Shown: positions 18,465-30,279 of the stretch, piece by piece
Layout: each line of letters starts with the position of its first letter
Position numbering within the stretch: position 1 is the first letter of the stretch
Assembly: GCF_001316285.1 (NCBI RefSeq)
Contig: NZ_BBDO01000008.1
Span: forward strand, 1 to 64,000
DNA length: 64,000 nt
Source: Vulcanisaeta sp. JCM 16161
GTDB taxonomy: Archaea > Thermoproteota > Thermoprotei > Thermoproteales > Thermocladiaceae
Direction of reading: 5' to 3'
Position numbers and translations under genes: made by a program
The notes under the pieces: generated by a model
Told to the model about the DNA's origin: nothing
The model's database searches: none
What the model saw: the letters and a program-made list of their open reading frames with translations, nothing else

Positions 18465-18553
18465 TTCGATTTATAAATTACTTTCAGTCTACCCCCTCGT
18501 GGGTCCATCATTAATAAAAGCTTTATATAATCATAATAAGCGCATTATCTTGC

Positions 18554-19929
18554 ATGAAGATACCAAGGGCACTAACAATAGCAGGGCTTGACTCAGGCGG
18601 CGGTGCCGGTATTACGGCCGACTTAAAGACATTCCACGCCCTGGGGGTTTACGGGATGGTCGCCCTAACAGCCGTGACCGCGCAGAACACTCTTGGTGTT
18701 AGGGCTGTCCAGGAGATTGACCCATCAATAGTCGAGGCTCAGATAAATGCCGTGGCTGAGGACATAGGCGTTGATGCTGCCAAGACTGGCATGCTGAGTA
18801 GTTCGCCGATCATGGAGCCGCAGCCCGCGCAGTCAGGAGGTGGGGATTTCCATTGGTTGTCGACCCTGTTATGTATGCCAAGAGCGGTGACCCGCTCATT
18901 AGGCCCGAGGCCATGGAAACCCTAAAGCGCGTTATAATACCCATTGCCAAGGTTGTGACGCCGAATGCGCCTGAGGCGTCGCACCTGGCTGGTTTTCGTG
19001 TCGAGACCCTCGATGACGCCAGGAAGGCGGCTAAGGTAATTGCCGAGGAGCTTCACCCAGAGATAGTCATTGTCAAGGGTGGTCACTTAACAGGTGATGA
19101 GAGTATTGACATTGTCTACTTCAGGGACTCCGGTGAGTATAGGGAGTTGAGGCTCCGAGAATTGACACGAAGAATACCCACGGTACTGGTTGCTCATTCT
19201 CTGCAGCCATAGCCGCCGGTTTGGCGAGGGGCTTGGATCCCTGGGAGGCTATTAAGTTGGCTAAGGAGTTAATAACCACGGCTATTAAGTACTCATTACC
19301 GCTTGGCCATGGCCATGGACCCGTCAACCCCATGGCATGGCTTGAACTCAGGCCTATAGGGCCGACGTTATTGATGAGATGAATAGGGCGTTAAGGATGA
19401 TTGAGGATAACGCCGACCTAATTGGAAATTACATACCCGAGGTCCAGTCAAACCTAGGCTATGCATTACCTGCCTTTTATGCCAGGGATTTAAATGATGT
19501 AGCCGCAATACCTGGCAGGATAGTTAGGTACATGGGTAAGGCCAGGCCAAGTGGCCCACCAACCTTCGGTGCGAGCTCTCACGTGGCTAATTACATACTC
19601 ACGGCCATGAAGTACGACCCAGAGGTTAGGTCTGCAATGAATATTAAATACGATGATAGGGTGATAGAGGCTGCTAAGGAGCTTGGTTATGTGTTGGTAG
19701 TTACGATAGGAGGCAGGAACCACCTGAGGTTAAGGCTAGGGAAGGCGCTTCAATACCCTGGGGTACCGAGCAGGCCATAAAGAGCGTTGGTAGGGTTCCC
19801 GACATTATTTACCACCTTGGTGATTGGGGTAAGGAGCCTGAGATTGTGATACTTGGTAGAAGCCCAACGGAGGTTGTTAATAAGTTGTTGGCTGTGTTGA
19901 GGCGTGTTGACGAGAGGTCTCGGTTTTAA
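18554..19929 (+). CDS. thiDN: ThiDN: HMP-P kinase fused to ThiN thiamin-phosphate synthase (frameshifted)
   Basis: The N-terminal kinase domain opens [20 protein letters not shown] and has [24 protein letters not shown] and a [17 protein letters not shown] anion hole read in a shifted frame near 19190. It phosphorylates HMP and HMP-P. From about 19380 a ThiN domain follows ([38 protein letters not shown] text). It joins HMP-PP to thiazole phosphate. Indels occur near 18835, 19165, 19365 and 19735, and the repaired length is about 458 residues. TATA (CTTTATATAAT) lies about 30 bases upstream. Confidence 0.85.
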
Positions 19930-19958
19930 TAGGATTAATTGCTGTGTTAGGGCGTTCA

Positions 19959-20270
19959 TTAGATTAAAACTACTTGTAAATACTTATCCCCACGCCTACT
20001 TATCCTATACTTACTTACCTTCCCATCCCTAAGAACAACTACATCGCCACTAACGTTCTTAGCCACAGGCCTCCAACTCGGTGAGAAGTAGTACTCGCTC
20101 TTCCTAAACTTGGACTTTGCCAGTGGGTATGCATTACCGTTATACAGTATAACACCAACACTCCACTCGGGTGCCTTATCGATTAGTGATGAGTAGTCCT
20201 CACCACCCGTGGATTCCTCATTACTTTCCTCGTTTTCAGACTCCTCCTCGTACTTATCCTCGTCCTCCAT
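19959..20270 (-). CDS. hypothetical acidic protein, 103 residues
   Basis: The first 30 residues are strongly acidic (KYEEESENEESNEESTGG). A basic beta-rich domain follows (WSVGVILYNGNAYPLAKSKF, VVVLRDGKVSKYRI). The acidic arm plus basic domain suggests a nucleic-acid- or protein-binding role, but no family is recognised. It is convergent with thiDN. Confidence 0.5.
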   Translation of the reverse strand: MEDEDKYEEESENEESNEESTGGEDYSSLIDKAPEWSVGVILYNGNAYPLAKSKFRKSEYYFSPSWRPVAKNVSGDVVVLRDGKVSKYRISRRGDKYLQVVLI

Positions 20271-20379
20271 TACATAAAGCTCAAACCACCTCTTTATATT
20301 TTTATCTAAGCACCGACAGTACTAACGATGGGTGTGCGTAGTTAGGTAATACACTAGGATTAAGGATGGATCGAACAGG

Positions 20380-20534
20380 TTACCTCTTGAACCTCTTTGG
20401 TCTCAGGTTCTTGCTCTTGCATCTCCTACACTTCTCAGCGCCCGGCGGTTCCTAGCCCCGCATTCCCTACATATCCAGTAGTTGAACCTATGCTCAATGG
20501 CTATCCTAAGCTTCTCAGGGTCGCTAATGGGCAT
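20380..20534 (-). CDS. rpl40e: 50S ribosomal protein eL40 (frameshifted)
   Basis: ATG 20534 opens MPISDPEKLRIAIEHRFNYW, then ICRECGARN. One missing C near 20442 shifts the frame to PPGAEKCRRCKSKNLRPKRF and the stop at 20380. The four cysteines (CxxC...CxxC) form the eL40 zinc finger. The repaired protein has about 52 residues. Confidence 0.9.
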
Positions 20535-20586
20535 ACGTGCCTATGGAGTTAAGGGCCTTTTTATATTTTTACCTACTTAACAGCAA

Positions 20587-20907
20587 TCACTCAATGGGTA
20601 TTATCGACTTAATCTTTATTTCGTCGAGTGGCTTTATCCCGTACTTCTCCCTGACCTCCTTCGGTATTGTGAATTGCCTACTCGCCGTGTTCCTAGTTCT
20701 CAATAGCTTAACCTTTTCAAGGGTTATTTCCTGGCCGAAGTACTCAATGGTTATGTTGGCGTAGGTAACATTCTCAATATTGAGAGCCTTAACTAAACTG
20801 GCTGGTATAAGGACTTGGTAATTTATGTATATTTTCGTTACATATGGCAATTTAGTGATCACCATACTTCTCCTAACCCTCCTTACCCTAGATATTCCAG
20901 ATGCCAT
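20587..20907 (-). CDS. AbrB/SpoVT-like DNA-binding protein
   Basis: Two swapped-hairpin AbrB-type repeats can be seen: YVTKIYINYQVLIPASLVKA (residues 22-41) and TASRQFTIPKEVREKYGI with KPLDEIKIKSI (74-103). Archaeal AbrB proteins act as transcription regulators or antitoxins. It lies immediately downstream of no partner toxin. eL40 is the neighbour on the same strand. An N-terminal basic tail (SRVRRVRRS) would add DNA affinity. Confidence 0.65.
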   Translation of the reverse strand: MASGISRVRRVRRSMVITKLPYVTKIYINYQVLIPASLVKALNIENVTYANITIEYFGQEITLEKVKLLRTRNTASRQFTIPKEVREKYGIKPLDEIKIKSIIPIE

Positions 20908-21004
20908 ATCAATGATTTGATTACTAAATTAATTTATTAAAGTTTCTAATTAAGGCTAGAAAAATTAGGATGTAAACATGTCATAGCAACGTACATAGTG
21001 AACT

Positions 21005-21014
21005 CTTTTAAAGG
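21005..21014 (+). promoter_or_regulatory. TATA box deciding the marC start
   Basis: CTTTTAAAGG lies about 27 bases before ATG 21037. This leaderless start is preferred over the upstream in-frame GTG at 20998, which would lie before the transcription start. Confidence 0.55.
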
Positions 21015-21036
21015 ACCTAAGCCTCATCATTGGATA

Positions 21037-21626
21037 ATGAGTATTGCAATTGACGTATTGATAATGACCACACAACTAATTGCAATAGTGGACCCAGTTG
21101 GTGCACTGCCAATAATGGTCAGTATGCCCGGGATTGAAAAGCCCGAGGTCTTCAGGAAAGCCCTCAGGATAATCGCGATTGCCGTACCATCACTACTAAT
21201 AATATTCGCAGTGGTTGGGCAGTACATACTGGAGGCCTTCAACATTAGTATTGCAGACTTCAGGATAGCCGGCGGCATAGTACTGCTCGTAATAGGCATC
21301 GACACCCTCAGGGAAGGCGCCCCCAGGACCATGGGCCTAAGCCCCGAGGAATTCATATTCACGCCAATAGTGACGCCAATGCTCGTTGGGCCTGGCGCGA
21401 TAACCTCCGTGATGCTCTTCACCACGTATTACGGGATTCCCGAGGTCATAATTAGCATACTCATTGCATCCCTAATTACTTACCTGGTGATTAGGTTTAG
21501 TTTCACAATAATTAGGCTCATTGGGAGTAACATGCTTAGGTTCATTGGCAGGTTCCTAAGCCTGATAATCATGCGTGGGCCGTATCACTAATAATAGAGG
21601 GAATTAGAGAGGCGTTATTGATTTAA
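21037..21626 (+). CDS. MarC/NAAT-family membrane transporter (frameshifted)
   Basis: Six hydrophobic segments and the family text IAIVDPVGALPIMVSM (residues 14-29) and FRIAGGIVLLVIGIDTL identify MarC (UPF0056). FTPIVTPMLVGPGAITSVML is also typical. An indel near 21573 hides the last helix (WAVSLIIEGIREALLI), ending at 21626. The repaired length is about 196 residues. Some archaeal relatives transport neutral amino acids, but the substrate here is unknown. Confidence 0.8.
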
Positions 21627-21762
21627 TTAAAATTATAGTGAGATTGAATGATGAATTTTGATTTTGATAAATCTTCATTATTACCCTAGCCAATCTGTAT
21701 TTGAGATATGAAGAAATACCTCGGTGTTATGTATGGAAGTAGGTGAGCTAGGCCATAAGCGT

Positions 21763-23626
21763 TTATCTGCCCAAGGCCGTCAACCGGTTCCACTGACCCT
21801 GAATAACCCAGTAAAGCCCATTCTCGCCACCGAGCGTCACAAACATGGCACCAGGTATTCCACTAATGAACCCACTAGTTGGTATGCAGAACCCCATGCA
21901 TAGAATTGACTTGGGTGGTAGTAATACAGTAAGTATAGGTTTGGTGCTAGATCACCTATTGTGTAGTCAATGCCGGTGCCGTATAGGTAGCTCTGTATGG
22001 TCGTGGTCATACCCGCAGATAATGGTGTTGCAAGGCTAGTACCACCCCATATGTATGGTGATAATTCACCATTAATAATCAAAAGAACACCAGTATATGG
22101 ATCTGCGTCAGCTGCAATATCCGGGACACCCCTATGCTCAACAGTGTAGAAGTAAACGCCTAGGTCTGGCTCATAAACAAAGGTCCTCTCATAAACAATA
22201 TGTATCATCTCCTGGCCAGGCGTTTCATTAAATGCAAAGGAGTAACCACCACCACTACCCCACATGTAATGGCTATTCCAATCCCACGCATACTCAACAC
22301 GACCAGTCATAATATTGGTAATATTCCCGTAAAGCGTAGTACCGCCAACACCAGTCACCCACGGATCACTGGCCGGATACCAAACACTGGGTTCAATGGG
22401 ACTAACGAATAAGTCAAACGCGCCCCAATCACCCGCTGCTGCAAATACCCCGATGCCCTCTGCGGCTGCCTGCATGAATATCTCGTCATAACCATAAAGT
22501 AGGTTATACGATACGGGCGGTATGTAATACGCATCCTCAGGCGAGGCCCAGCTTAGGCTTATGAAGTTGGCTAGGTGATGAGCAACAACGTACTCAATAT
22601 CTGTGAATAGGTCATCACCTGACGTTGGCGATATAACAAGGAGTATCTTGGCTCCAGGAGCCATTGTGTGGGCATACTCAATATCCAGGGCTGTCTCGTA
22701 GGACCAACCCTCTGCAGTACTTAGATCACTTGACGTAAGTACGGCGTACCGGTTGGGTAGATGATTGTGCATGAGGCTGGCGGTGATAGGTGGAATATGC
22801 TGTCGAAGGTTGCCAGGTCATTGCAAGCAACGTTCTGGTAAACATATTGACTGGCCAATGTGAAGTTAACATCACCAAAGGCATCAACAATGGCTATCGT
22901 CAAGCCCTGGCCCGTGTAACCACTGGAGAATAGTGGTAATTCATCATAAATAAATTCAAGGCCCTTGGGTAGCCATATCTCTGCCTTGTGATACCTTATT
23001 TGCATTGGTACTCCATTTATCACTGTAACATTGGTAGTTAATACTGAGCTTACGTTTGTTGTATTTAAAGGAATAGCTACGTACTGCGGTTTATAGGATG
23101 GCATAACGCTATTTACGTAGAAGTAGCCGATTGGTATGCACTCCCCAGCCAGTACCCACTGGGTTATGTTGCTTGGTGCTGATTGTAGGGCTGTTAGGAA
23201 GTTGTCCACTGCCGATGCATTGCCCGTGGCCTCAATGAGCATTGGGAAGGTGTAATTAACGACTAAGCCATACTCCGTAGCAAGACCCGTTATGTAACTA
23301 AAGACGTAACCCGGCGGCGAATACCACTCGGCAAACTCCTGAGGGGTAATGAATTCGTGGTAATACGGACTGGATAGATTGTAGTACATTTGGTCTAGGA
23401 GGTATAGTAAGCCGTTGGGTGTGGTTACGTTATTTAGCCTTAGCCACACAATCACGTGACTCAAGTTAGAACCTGACACGTTTGATATTATCTCAGTGCA
23501 TGTGAAGTATTGGGGTGTTGTTGATGGGCCTGGTGGTGGGAATGCTTGGGCGTGGGCTATTATCACCATCGCCATGATTAGTATTAACGCTGTTACTATT
23601 GGTATTACCCTCGTTAAGTTCGTCAT
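21763..23626 (-). CDS. secreted S53 (sedolisin/kumamolisin-type) peptidase (frameshifted)
   Basis: A signal peptide (IPIVTALILIMAMVIIAHA) is followed by a pro-domain (LLDQMYYNLSSPYYHEFITP) and the catalytic domain. The Glu/Asp pair is in YETALDIEYAHTMAPGA, the oxyanion Asp in AAAGDWGAF, and the nucleophile in GGTSLATPLSAG, the Ser-Glu-Asp set of acid-active sedolisins. Indels near 22750 and 21895 break it, and the repaired length is about 620 residues. It has many N-glycosylation sequons, and works outside the cell at low pH, which fits an acidic hot spring. TATA and start at 23626 are not close to other genes. Confidence 0.88.
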
Positions 23627-23776
23627 AGATTAATTAATTATTCTTACTATTTTTAAACATTTCTCTCTAGGTCAATATCCCCTTTGATCAATTATTCTAT
23701 TGCCTTACTTTGTCATTAAATTTTCTATTCCAAATGAGAAATACGCCTTATTAACCCAAGCCCTAATCAATGCCTG

Positions 23777-24975
23777 ATGTCGTTTAGGCGCATTGGTCGT
23801 GTTGGCTTCCTCCTGGTTACGGCCAATTCCCTAAGCGGTATTATCTGGGGTGCTAATTCGGTAATTCTCTCGATATACATGTTGAACATTGGAATATCAA
23901 CTACGCTCATTGGTATCGTTCTCGGACTCTTCTCATTGATGAATGCCCTTGGTTCTTTGGTCGTTGGTTACCTAACGGATTTCATGGATAGGGTTAGGCT
24001 CTTCACGGTATTATCAATAATCAGTGGTTCCCTAATACTACTAATGGCCACTGGCGTGCCAATTATTGTTTCGATTGCTTATTTATTGGCCGCATTATTT
24101 AACAGGTACGTGGTGCTCACGGCCATAGTTGGTGAATTCGCTAAGCAGAGGAACGTCTCAGACGAGGCTTTTAGCCTATCATCATCCTTCAACGTAGTCT
24201 TTAGCGTTGTTGGTTCTGCAATGGCCGTTCTACCCAGCTACCTCGGACGTCTTGGTTATGAACTGATCTTCATAGCGAGGCAATAGCCATTTACCTAACA
24301 ATACCCCTAGTACTCAATGCGATGAGACACCTAGACCCGGTTATTGTTAATGCTAGGATTGAGAGGATTAGCCTCAAGGACCTGAGTAGGTTGCGTTCAT
24401 CATGGTTAATAAAGAGGTTGTTACCCGAGGCGTTAATTGGGCTTGGGGCTGGTGTGATAATACCACTGTTCAGTCTCTGGTTTTACCTGAAGTTTCACAT
24501 AAACATTGCAAGCCTCGGTATCGTCTACGCGATATCTAATGCCACGCTTGCCCTGGGCACATTGATGGCGCCGGCAATATCGAGGATTCTGCATAGTAGG
24601 GTGATCTCCGTGGTGACGCTCGAGGGTTTGGCCACGGGCGTACTAGCCATAATGCCATCAATATACAACCTACCACTACTGCTGGCCCTATTCATAGTTA
24701 GGAACACCCTCATGAACATGGCAAACCCATTACTAACCTCATTAATCAATGAGTTAGTGCCTAGGGAGGAGCGAGGCAGGGTCTTCGGACTCTGGAACAT
24801 GATATCCTCAATACCGAGGGCTGTTGGCCCAGGCATTGGTGGTTACCTAATGGATATTGGTTACCTAGACCTGCCCCTTTACATAACTTCCGCACTCTAC
24901 GCAACCGCCGTGGTGCTATTCTACGCCCTGCTTAGGGGTGTTGAGAAGGGGGTTAGGGTTGTCCACGGTACTTAG
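23777..24975 (+). CDS. MFS transporter (frameshifted)
   Basis: Twelve predicted helices in two halves, separated by an indel near 24285. The loop motif between helices 2 and 3 reads GYLTDFMDRVRLF, a variant of the MFS GxLaDrxGRr signature. The C-terminal half has NELVPREERGRVFGLWNMIS and PGIGGYLMDIG, typical of drug or sugar exporters. The repaired length is about 400 residues. The substrate is unknown. Confidence 0.75.
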
Positions 24976-25042
24976 TGCGTGCACGGCTTTTTCACTTGTC
25001 ACAGGAAAAATATTAATTAAGTAGGCCCTGTGTGACTCTAAC

Positions 25043-26291
25043 GTGAATTTTCAGGAGAGAGTATCGAGAAGTATTAAGGGAATTAGTGATTCATTTAGGG
25101 TATTACTTGGGCCTGGTTGGTTAACCATGTTGGCGGATGTCGATGCCCCCAGCATATTGACGGCGATGCAGAGCGGTTACTACACAGGGCTTGCCATGAT
25201 TCCCTGGTTAATACTCCTAACAATACCCCTATACTTCATTCAGGAATTAACAATTAGGGCGGCGCTGGGTAGTGGGAAGGGCATGGGGACACTGCTTAAG
25301 GAGGTTTATGGCAATAAGGCTGCGGCGATTTCGTTAGTTGCAATGCTCATAATAGATGGTGCCGCCTACGTGGGTGAGTACGCAGCAATTTCAGCAATTG
25401 GGCTGCTCTTTGGAGTACCCGTAATAATCTCAGTAATTTTAGTCCTGGCATTTCATACGGCGATAATACTGATGGGTGGTTCGTATAAGAGGGTTGAGAA
25501 TGTGCTGCTCGCGATTTCCGCATTCATTCTCGTTTACTTAATAGCCTTCGCGGTAATACCTGTTAAGCCTCAGGAGGTTTATGGGGCATTATTATCGATA
25601 TTCCTACCAAGCTCATACTCCAACCCTCTATACGTGACGCTGCTCGCGGCAAACATAGGCGCGGTGATAATGCCTGGATGCTCTATTACCAGCAGTCGGC
25701 AATTGTTGATAAGGGCTTGAGGAGAGAGCACTATATCCATGAGAGGTTTGAAACCGCAATGGGGGCCGTAATAAGCGAGACGTTGATGATAGGCAGCCTA
25801 TTGGTTGGTTATTGGCTTAAGGTAAAGGGTGGGGTTGTGGATGGCTTTCAATCCGCACTTCTCTCCATTAACAGGGTTGTTAGTCCGTACTGGTTCGTGG
25901 TTGCTGCCGTGGGCATGATAGCGGCGGCGTTGCTCGCAATATTCATTATAAGCCTGGGATTTGCCTATGGGCTCAGTGAGTACTTTAATTGGCCCGCAGG
26001 GCTTAGTAGGAGGATGTGCGAGGCCAGGGGTTTCTACGTATTCTACGTGGTTGAGGTAGTGCCTGCCGCCCTGATAATATTGTTTATGAGGACCTCGCCA
26101 ACTTAATACTAGGGATCATGGTCTTCAACGCGATAGCCCTGGCCATACCCACATACCTATTGATAGGCCTGGTTTCGAGGAGGGATGTTGTTGGTGATTA
26201 TGCAATAGGTAGGGTTAGGGCTATCACGCTTTATGTAGTGACCACCGCATTGATAGCGGCTGGCGCCTACGCGATAGTGGCCAGTGTTTAG
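25043..26291 (+). CDS. Nramp-family divalent metal transporter (frameshifted)
   Basis: LGPGWLTMLADVDAPSILTA (residues 23-42) corresponds to Nramp helix 1, but the canonical DPGN is replaced by DAPS. The helix 6 motif appears, across an indel near 25690, as GAVIMPWMLYYQQSAIVDKG. About eleven helices are seen, and the last part is read in a third frame after 26100. The repaired length is about 415 residues. The altered helix 1 metal site suggests a non-standard substrate, as in Nramp-related transporters. The DtxR-type regulator gene 48 bases downstream fits control by a metal. Confidence 0.78.
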
Positions 26292-26338
26292 GTCGTTATT
26301 TGGGAATAAGGTTTAATTAGATCTTTATTAAGTGTAGT

Positions 26339-26754
26339 ATGGGGCTACATGTGAGGATATCCAGTAGGGAGTTCCTGTACTTGGTAGTGATTAAGGGAAT
26401 GAATGATAAGGGCTCTGGCGCGACAATATTTGGCGTTGCAAAGGCGCTCGGTGTCTCGACAGCCAGTGCGTACGAGGAAATAAACCACCTAATTAAGAAG
26501 GGACTTGTGGAGAGGAGGGATGGGGGTGTATTCATAACTGACGAGGGAATTAAGGAAATGAACTCATTAATTAGGGCCCATAGGGTTGTTGAAACGTTAC
26601 TTGTCAGGGCAGGTATTGACCCAGATAAGGCCTGTGAATTGGCTAGGATGTTTGATTATGCCTACCCGAGGAGGTCGTGGATAGGCTCTATGAGTATTTA
26701 GGGAAACCAAGTAAATGCCCACATGGTAGGGATATCCCAAGCCCTAATTCATGA
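26339..26754 (+). CDS. DtxR/MntR-family metal-dependent repressor (frameshifted)
   Basis: A winged helix-turn-helix (GVAKALGVSTASAYEEINHL, residues 32-51) is followed by the dimerisation region HRVVETLLVRAGIDPDKACE. An indel near 26665 shifts the frame. Repaired, it continues PEEVVDRLYEYLGKPSKCPH and GRDIPSPNS, with the CPHG metal-binding signature of DtxR/MntR. The repaired length is about 138 residues. It probably represses the adjacent Nramp gene when Mn or Fe is sufficient. Confidence 0.8.
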
Positions 26755-26824
26755 GCGCGTCAACACTAATATACTATATATATATATGATAATGCTTAAT
26801 AAGGAGTTTATTGTTGACTAATCA

Positions 26825-27725
26825 ATGAGGTATGTATGTAGATGGTAAGCTTGTTCCCGAGAGGGAGGCCGTAATACCCATACTAACGCATGCGTTGCAT
26901 TACGGCACGTCGGTCTTCGAAGGCATAAGGCCTATTGGAGCCCCGAGAGCAATAACCTATACATATTCAGGCTAGGGACCACTATGTCAGGTTTCATAAT
27001 TCAGCCAAGATAATGGGTATTAGGGTTAATTACGGCATTGACGAGTTGATCGACGCCACCGTGGAACTGCTGAGGGCTAATGAGGTGCATGAGAACGTTT
27101 ACATAAGGCCAATAACCTTCGTATCAGCATCAACGGTGAACCTGGACATTAGGGACTTGGAGACTACCACGGCCATAATAGCCATACCCTTCGGCCACTA
27201 CCTGGAGCCTAAGGGCGTTAGGGCTAAGGTCGTTAGTTGGTTGAGGGTTCACAATTCCATGTTTCCAATGAGGGCTAAGGTTGGCGGCATCTACGTAAAC
27301 TCGGTAATTGCATACTCGACGCTAAGGTCTCAGGGTTTGATGAAGCCATTTTGCTTAATCGTGACGGCTATGTAGCCGAGGGTAGTGGGGAGAACATATT
27401 CATTGTTAAGGACGGCGTACTCTACACGCCGCCGACCTATGACTCAATCCTCGAGGGCATCACTAGGGATACGGTAATCACCATAGCCAAGGACCTGGGG
27501 CTAACGGTTATTGAGAAGAGGATAACCAGGGAGGAGCTGTACACGGCTGATGAGGTCTTCTTCACAGGAACAGCCGCTGAGGTAACCCCGGTGGTGAACA
27601 TTGATGGCAGGGTCATCGGCAATGGAGAGCCAGGCCCAATAACCCTTAAGGTAAGGAGTTACTACATGGATGTGGTCCATGGTAAGGTTAGTAAGTACAT
27701 GAACTGGCTCACGCCTGTCTACTAG
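26825..27725 (+). CDS. ilvE: branched-chain amino acid aminotransferase (frameshifted)
   Basis: Repaired across indels near 26835, 26940, 26975 and 27335, the protein reads [20 protein letters not shown], then [12 protein letters not shown]. The PLP-Lys region is read as [10 protein letters not shown] plus flanking text, and [20 protein letters not shown] is the fold-IV signature. [20 protein letters not shown] closes the cofactor site. It transfers amino groups between Leu/Ile/Val and 2-oxoglutarate. The repaired length is about 300 residues, and a strong AT-rich promoter (ACTATATATATAT) lies near 26773. Confidence 0.88.
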
Positions 27726-27776
27726 GTTTTTATCATCATTAAAATCAATGTGCAGGATGGGAATGGTTTTTAAGCG

Positions 27777-28987
27777 GTGGGTTTCTCGTTGATGATTGTG
27801 CGTATTAATAGGGAAATAGCCCATTACGCAATCATAATATTCTTAATAACCTTCGCCACCCGTGCGACAAATAACATGATTGGGACAACCGCACCCCTAC
27901 TTGCTAGGTATGACTTACTATTCCCCAACTACCTGGTTGGCTTTCTGGTATCGGCAGTTACTGCCGTAAACCTAGCGTCCATAGTATTTATAAACGCTAG
28001 ATTACCTGGATCAACAAGGAGACTGCTCTTCATAGTCTCCAATGCATTAATAGTGGCTTTACTGCCCATGTACTTCCTAGCCAATTCACTCAGTATTTGG
28101 ATCGCCTCAATACTCACCGGATTTGCCTATGGTCTAATAATGCCTAACATACTCACGTCAGCGAGTATCGTCGGTGATCAGTTCACTGCGGAGAGAATAC
28201 TCGTACTCTACACATTAGCCCTAAGCACTAGTCTTGTTGTCGGTCCATTATTCGAGACATACCTACTAACCCGCCTTGGTTATAGGTACGTATTCCTACT
28301 ATTCATACCACTGGCAATACTCTCCCTAGCCTATCATTCAATGTGAGATTCCCACCAGATCCCAGGGAAGTGAGGACCGCAGTCAATACTGGCAGGATAC
28401 TCAGAAACAAGGGTTTAATATCGGCGTTACTTGCGAATTCCACGTACAGCATACCCTTTGTGGTCTTCACGGCCTTCATCGCCATCTACGCACAGAGTGT
28501 GTACCACGTTAGTAGATACTTGGCTTATTTCTCATTCGTACCATTCTTCCTTACCTCCTTCCTTACCAGGCTTTATCTAACCATTTACGTCCCAAGGAGC
28601 CTATTCAGGCCGATGCTAATCTCCATAATGCTAACCATGATAGGCATCACACTACTTTACCTATCGCCCAACTACGTGGTATTCCTAGCATCAATGTCAA
28701 TACTAGGCATACCCCACGGCTCAACATACCCACTCTCAACACTGATGATTAGTAGGGGGACACGCATTGAGGAGAGGAATGCCGCAAACTCCTACTTCGC
28801 GGCTTTCCAGGGCATTTTAGGAATAATAGTACCTGCGCTGTTCGGAATCTCTGCGGACATGGTGGGTATTAGGTTATCAATGGCCCTGCTCTTAATTCCG
28901 GTAATAACCATAGCCATTGCATTCGTGAGATTTTACCTGAACTCAGGCCTTGAGCAATTCAGACCGGGAACACCCTCCTCTCGCTGA
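27777..28987 (+). CDS. MFS transporter (frameshifted)
   Basis: The first half (six helices, MIGTTAPLLARYDLLFPNYL near residue 33) ends at 28346. The second half resumes four bases earlier in another frame (RFPPDPREVRTAVNTGRILR, then six helices including IPHGSTYPLSTLMISRGTR). The repaired length is about 403 residues. It resembles the other MFS gene at 23777 in size but not in loops. The start could be the Met at 27792. The 3' end overlaps the convergent PGI/PMI gene by 29 bases. Confidence 0.72.
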
Positions 28988-29974
28988 GTAGGTTCTTAAG
29001 CCTGTCAATTGGTTCCGTGGACACCGGCTCAACACCCAACAACTCCGCCAACGCCAAAGTCGTAATTCCTAGGTAGGTCACGCCATACATCTCGGTCTCC
29101 AGGGGAGTCTTGCCCTCAAGCTTAACGATTATTGGCTTTGCCCCAAACGAGGATATTACATCGATGAGGACCTCCTCGTACAAGCCCTCATAGTCGTTCG
29201 GCCCCATTATCGCCACATGCCTTAGGCCGACCTGCTTTGTCGTGACTGCGGCTATGTCGTTATGAGCGCCCTCAGGCACCACGGAGACCACCGAGTAGTA
29301 CTTGGCGTTTTCGTTGAGGTCGTTCTTAAACCTAATACCAACGCCACGCCTACTTTCCGTAACCCAAACCACGGGTATTGAACCCACCAACTGCTTTGCT
29401 AGGTTCACGGCATCATCAACATGCCTAAGGGCATTCTCAATCCCGGCAATACCACTCTCCAACTCATTAGTCACTGAGCAATGCCAAACCTCTCAAGAAT
29501 GATTAACGCTGGGTATAGCAGTGCCGGTAATCCATACCTGGGCGCCGAGGCCTTTGGAATCAGGACAACGGGTACGCCCTTACCACTAAGTACCGTGCTT
29601 AATTTACCGCCCGTCGTTATACCAACCACCGGGTAACCCCTGGACAACGCCTCATTAGCGCTCATTATGGTCTCGGCAGTATTGCCTGAGTAACTAATGG
29701 CTATGACTAAAGGCCTCGATAACCTCCTCGGCAACCTCATGTTCTTACTCACGATTATGGGCACCCTACAATCCCAAAACCAGCATAGGTCGCTTAATAA
29801 ATCGCCAACAACGCCCGACCCGCCCATACCAGTAATAACCACTGAATCAATCTCAGCGCCATAATCAATGACCTTACCATCGATACTCAACCTAATACTC
29901 CTCAGATCCATGGGCACATTAAGTATAGACTCCCTCGCGAGCGATGGCCATTTCGGGTAATCAATTAAGTTCAT
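28959..29974 (-). CDS. bifunctional phosphoglucose/phosphomannose isomerase (frameshifted)
   Basis: The SIS domain reads VVITGMGGSGVVGDLLSDLC (residues 46-65) and ISYSGNTAETIMSANEAL, typical of the crenarchaeal PGI/PMI family. The C-terminal half (VPEGAHNDIAAVTTKQVGLR) carries the catalytic His region. The halves overlap by a GTGA at 29471, but known homologues are single chains of about 300 residues. The break is therefore probably a sequence error. It interconverts fructose-6-phosphate with glucose- and mannose-6-phosphate. Confidence 0.85.
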
Positions 29975-30279
29975 CAGGAATTATTGAACTAAAGCCTTTG
30001 TAAACTTTAACTACTGTGTAAAAATACGATGCGCATATATACGTAATACCACCCTGCGGGTTAACACGCCTTATTAAAAGGCCCAGACCTCCATGGCGCA
30101 CTATTGATTTTTCTACCCTACGTTAGAAATACAGGGAATTAGAAGGTAAGGCCGATAAATTAATGATTTAAGGAATTAACGAAATTCGTCATTTTGAATA
30201 CTGTAAATTATGATTACTTGTTTTAAATTCAAGCTTAAAATATGGATTTAAACTCCAGCTATATTGGTTTGTTAATAAG
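29975..30279. other. 305-base intergenic region
   Basis: Between divergent starts of PGI/PMI and the helicase. It is AT-rich toward the helicase, with a TATA-like GATTTAAAC near 30246, about 30 bases before ATG 30280. The middle (30050-30110) is GC-richer (CCCTGCGGGTTAAC) and could form a weak hairpin, but I see no gene, C/D boxes or repeat. Confidence 0.5.

Noticed and set aside
28959..28987. 29-base overlap of the MFS and PGI/PMI genes
   Set aside because: It is a tail-to-tail overlap in a compact genome and may shrink once indels near the ends are corrected.
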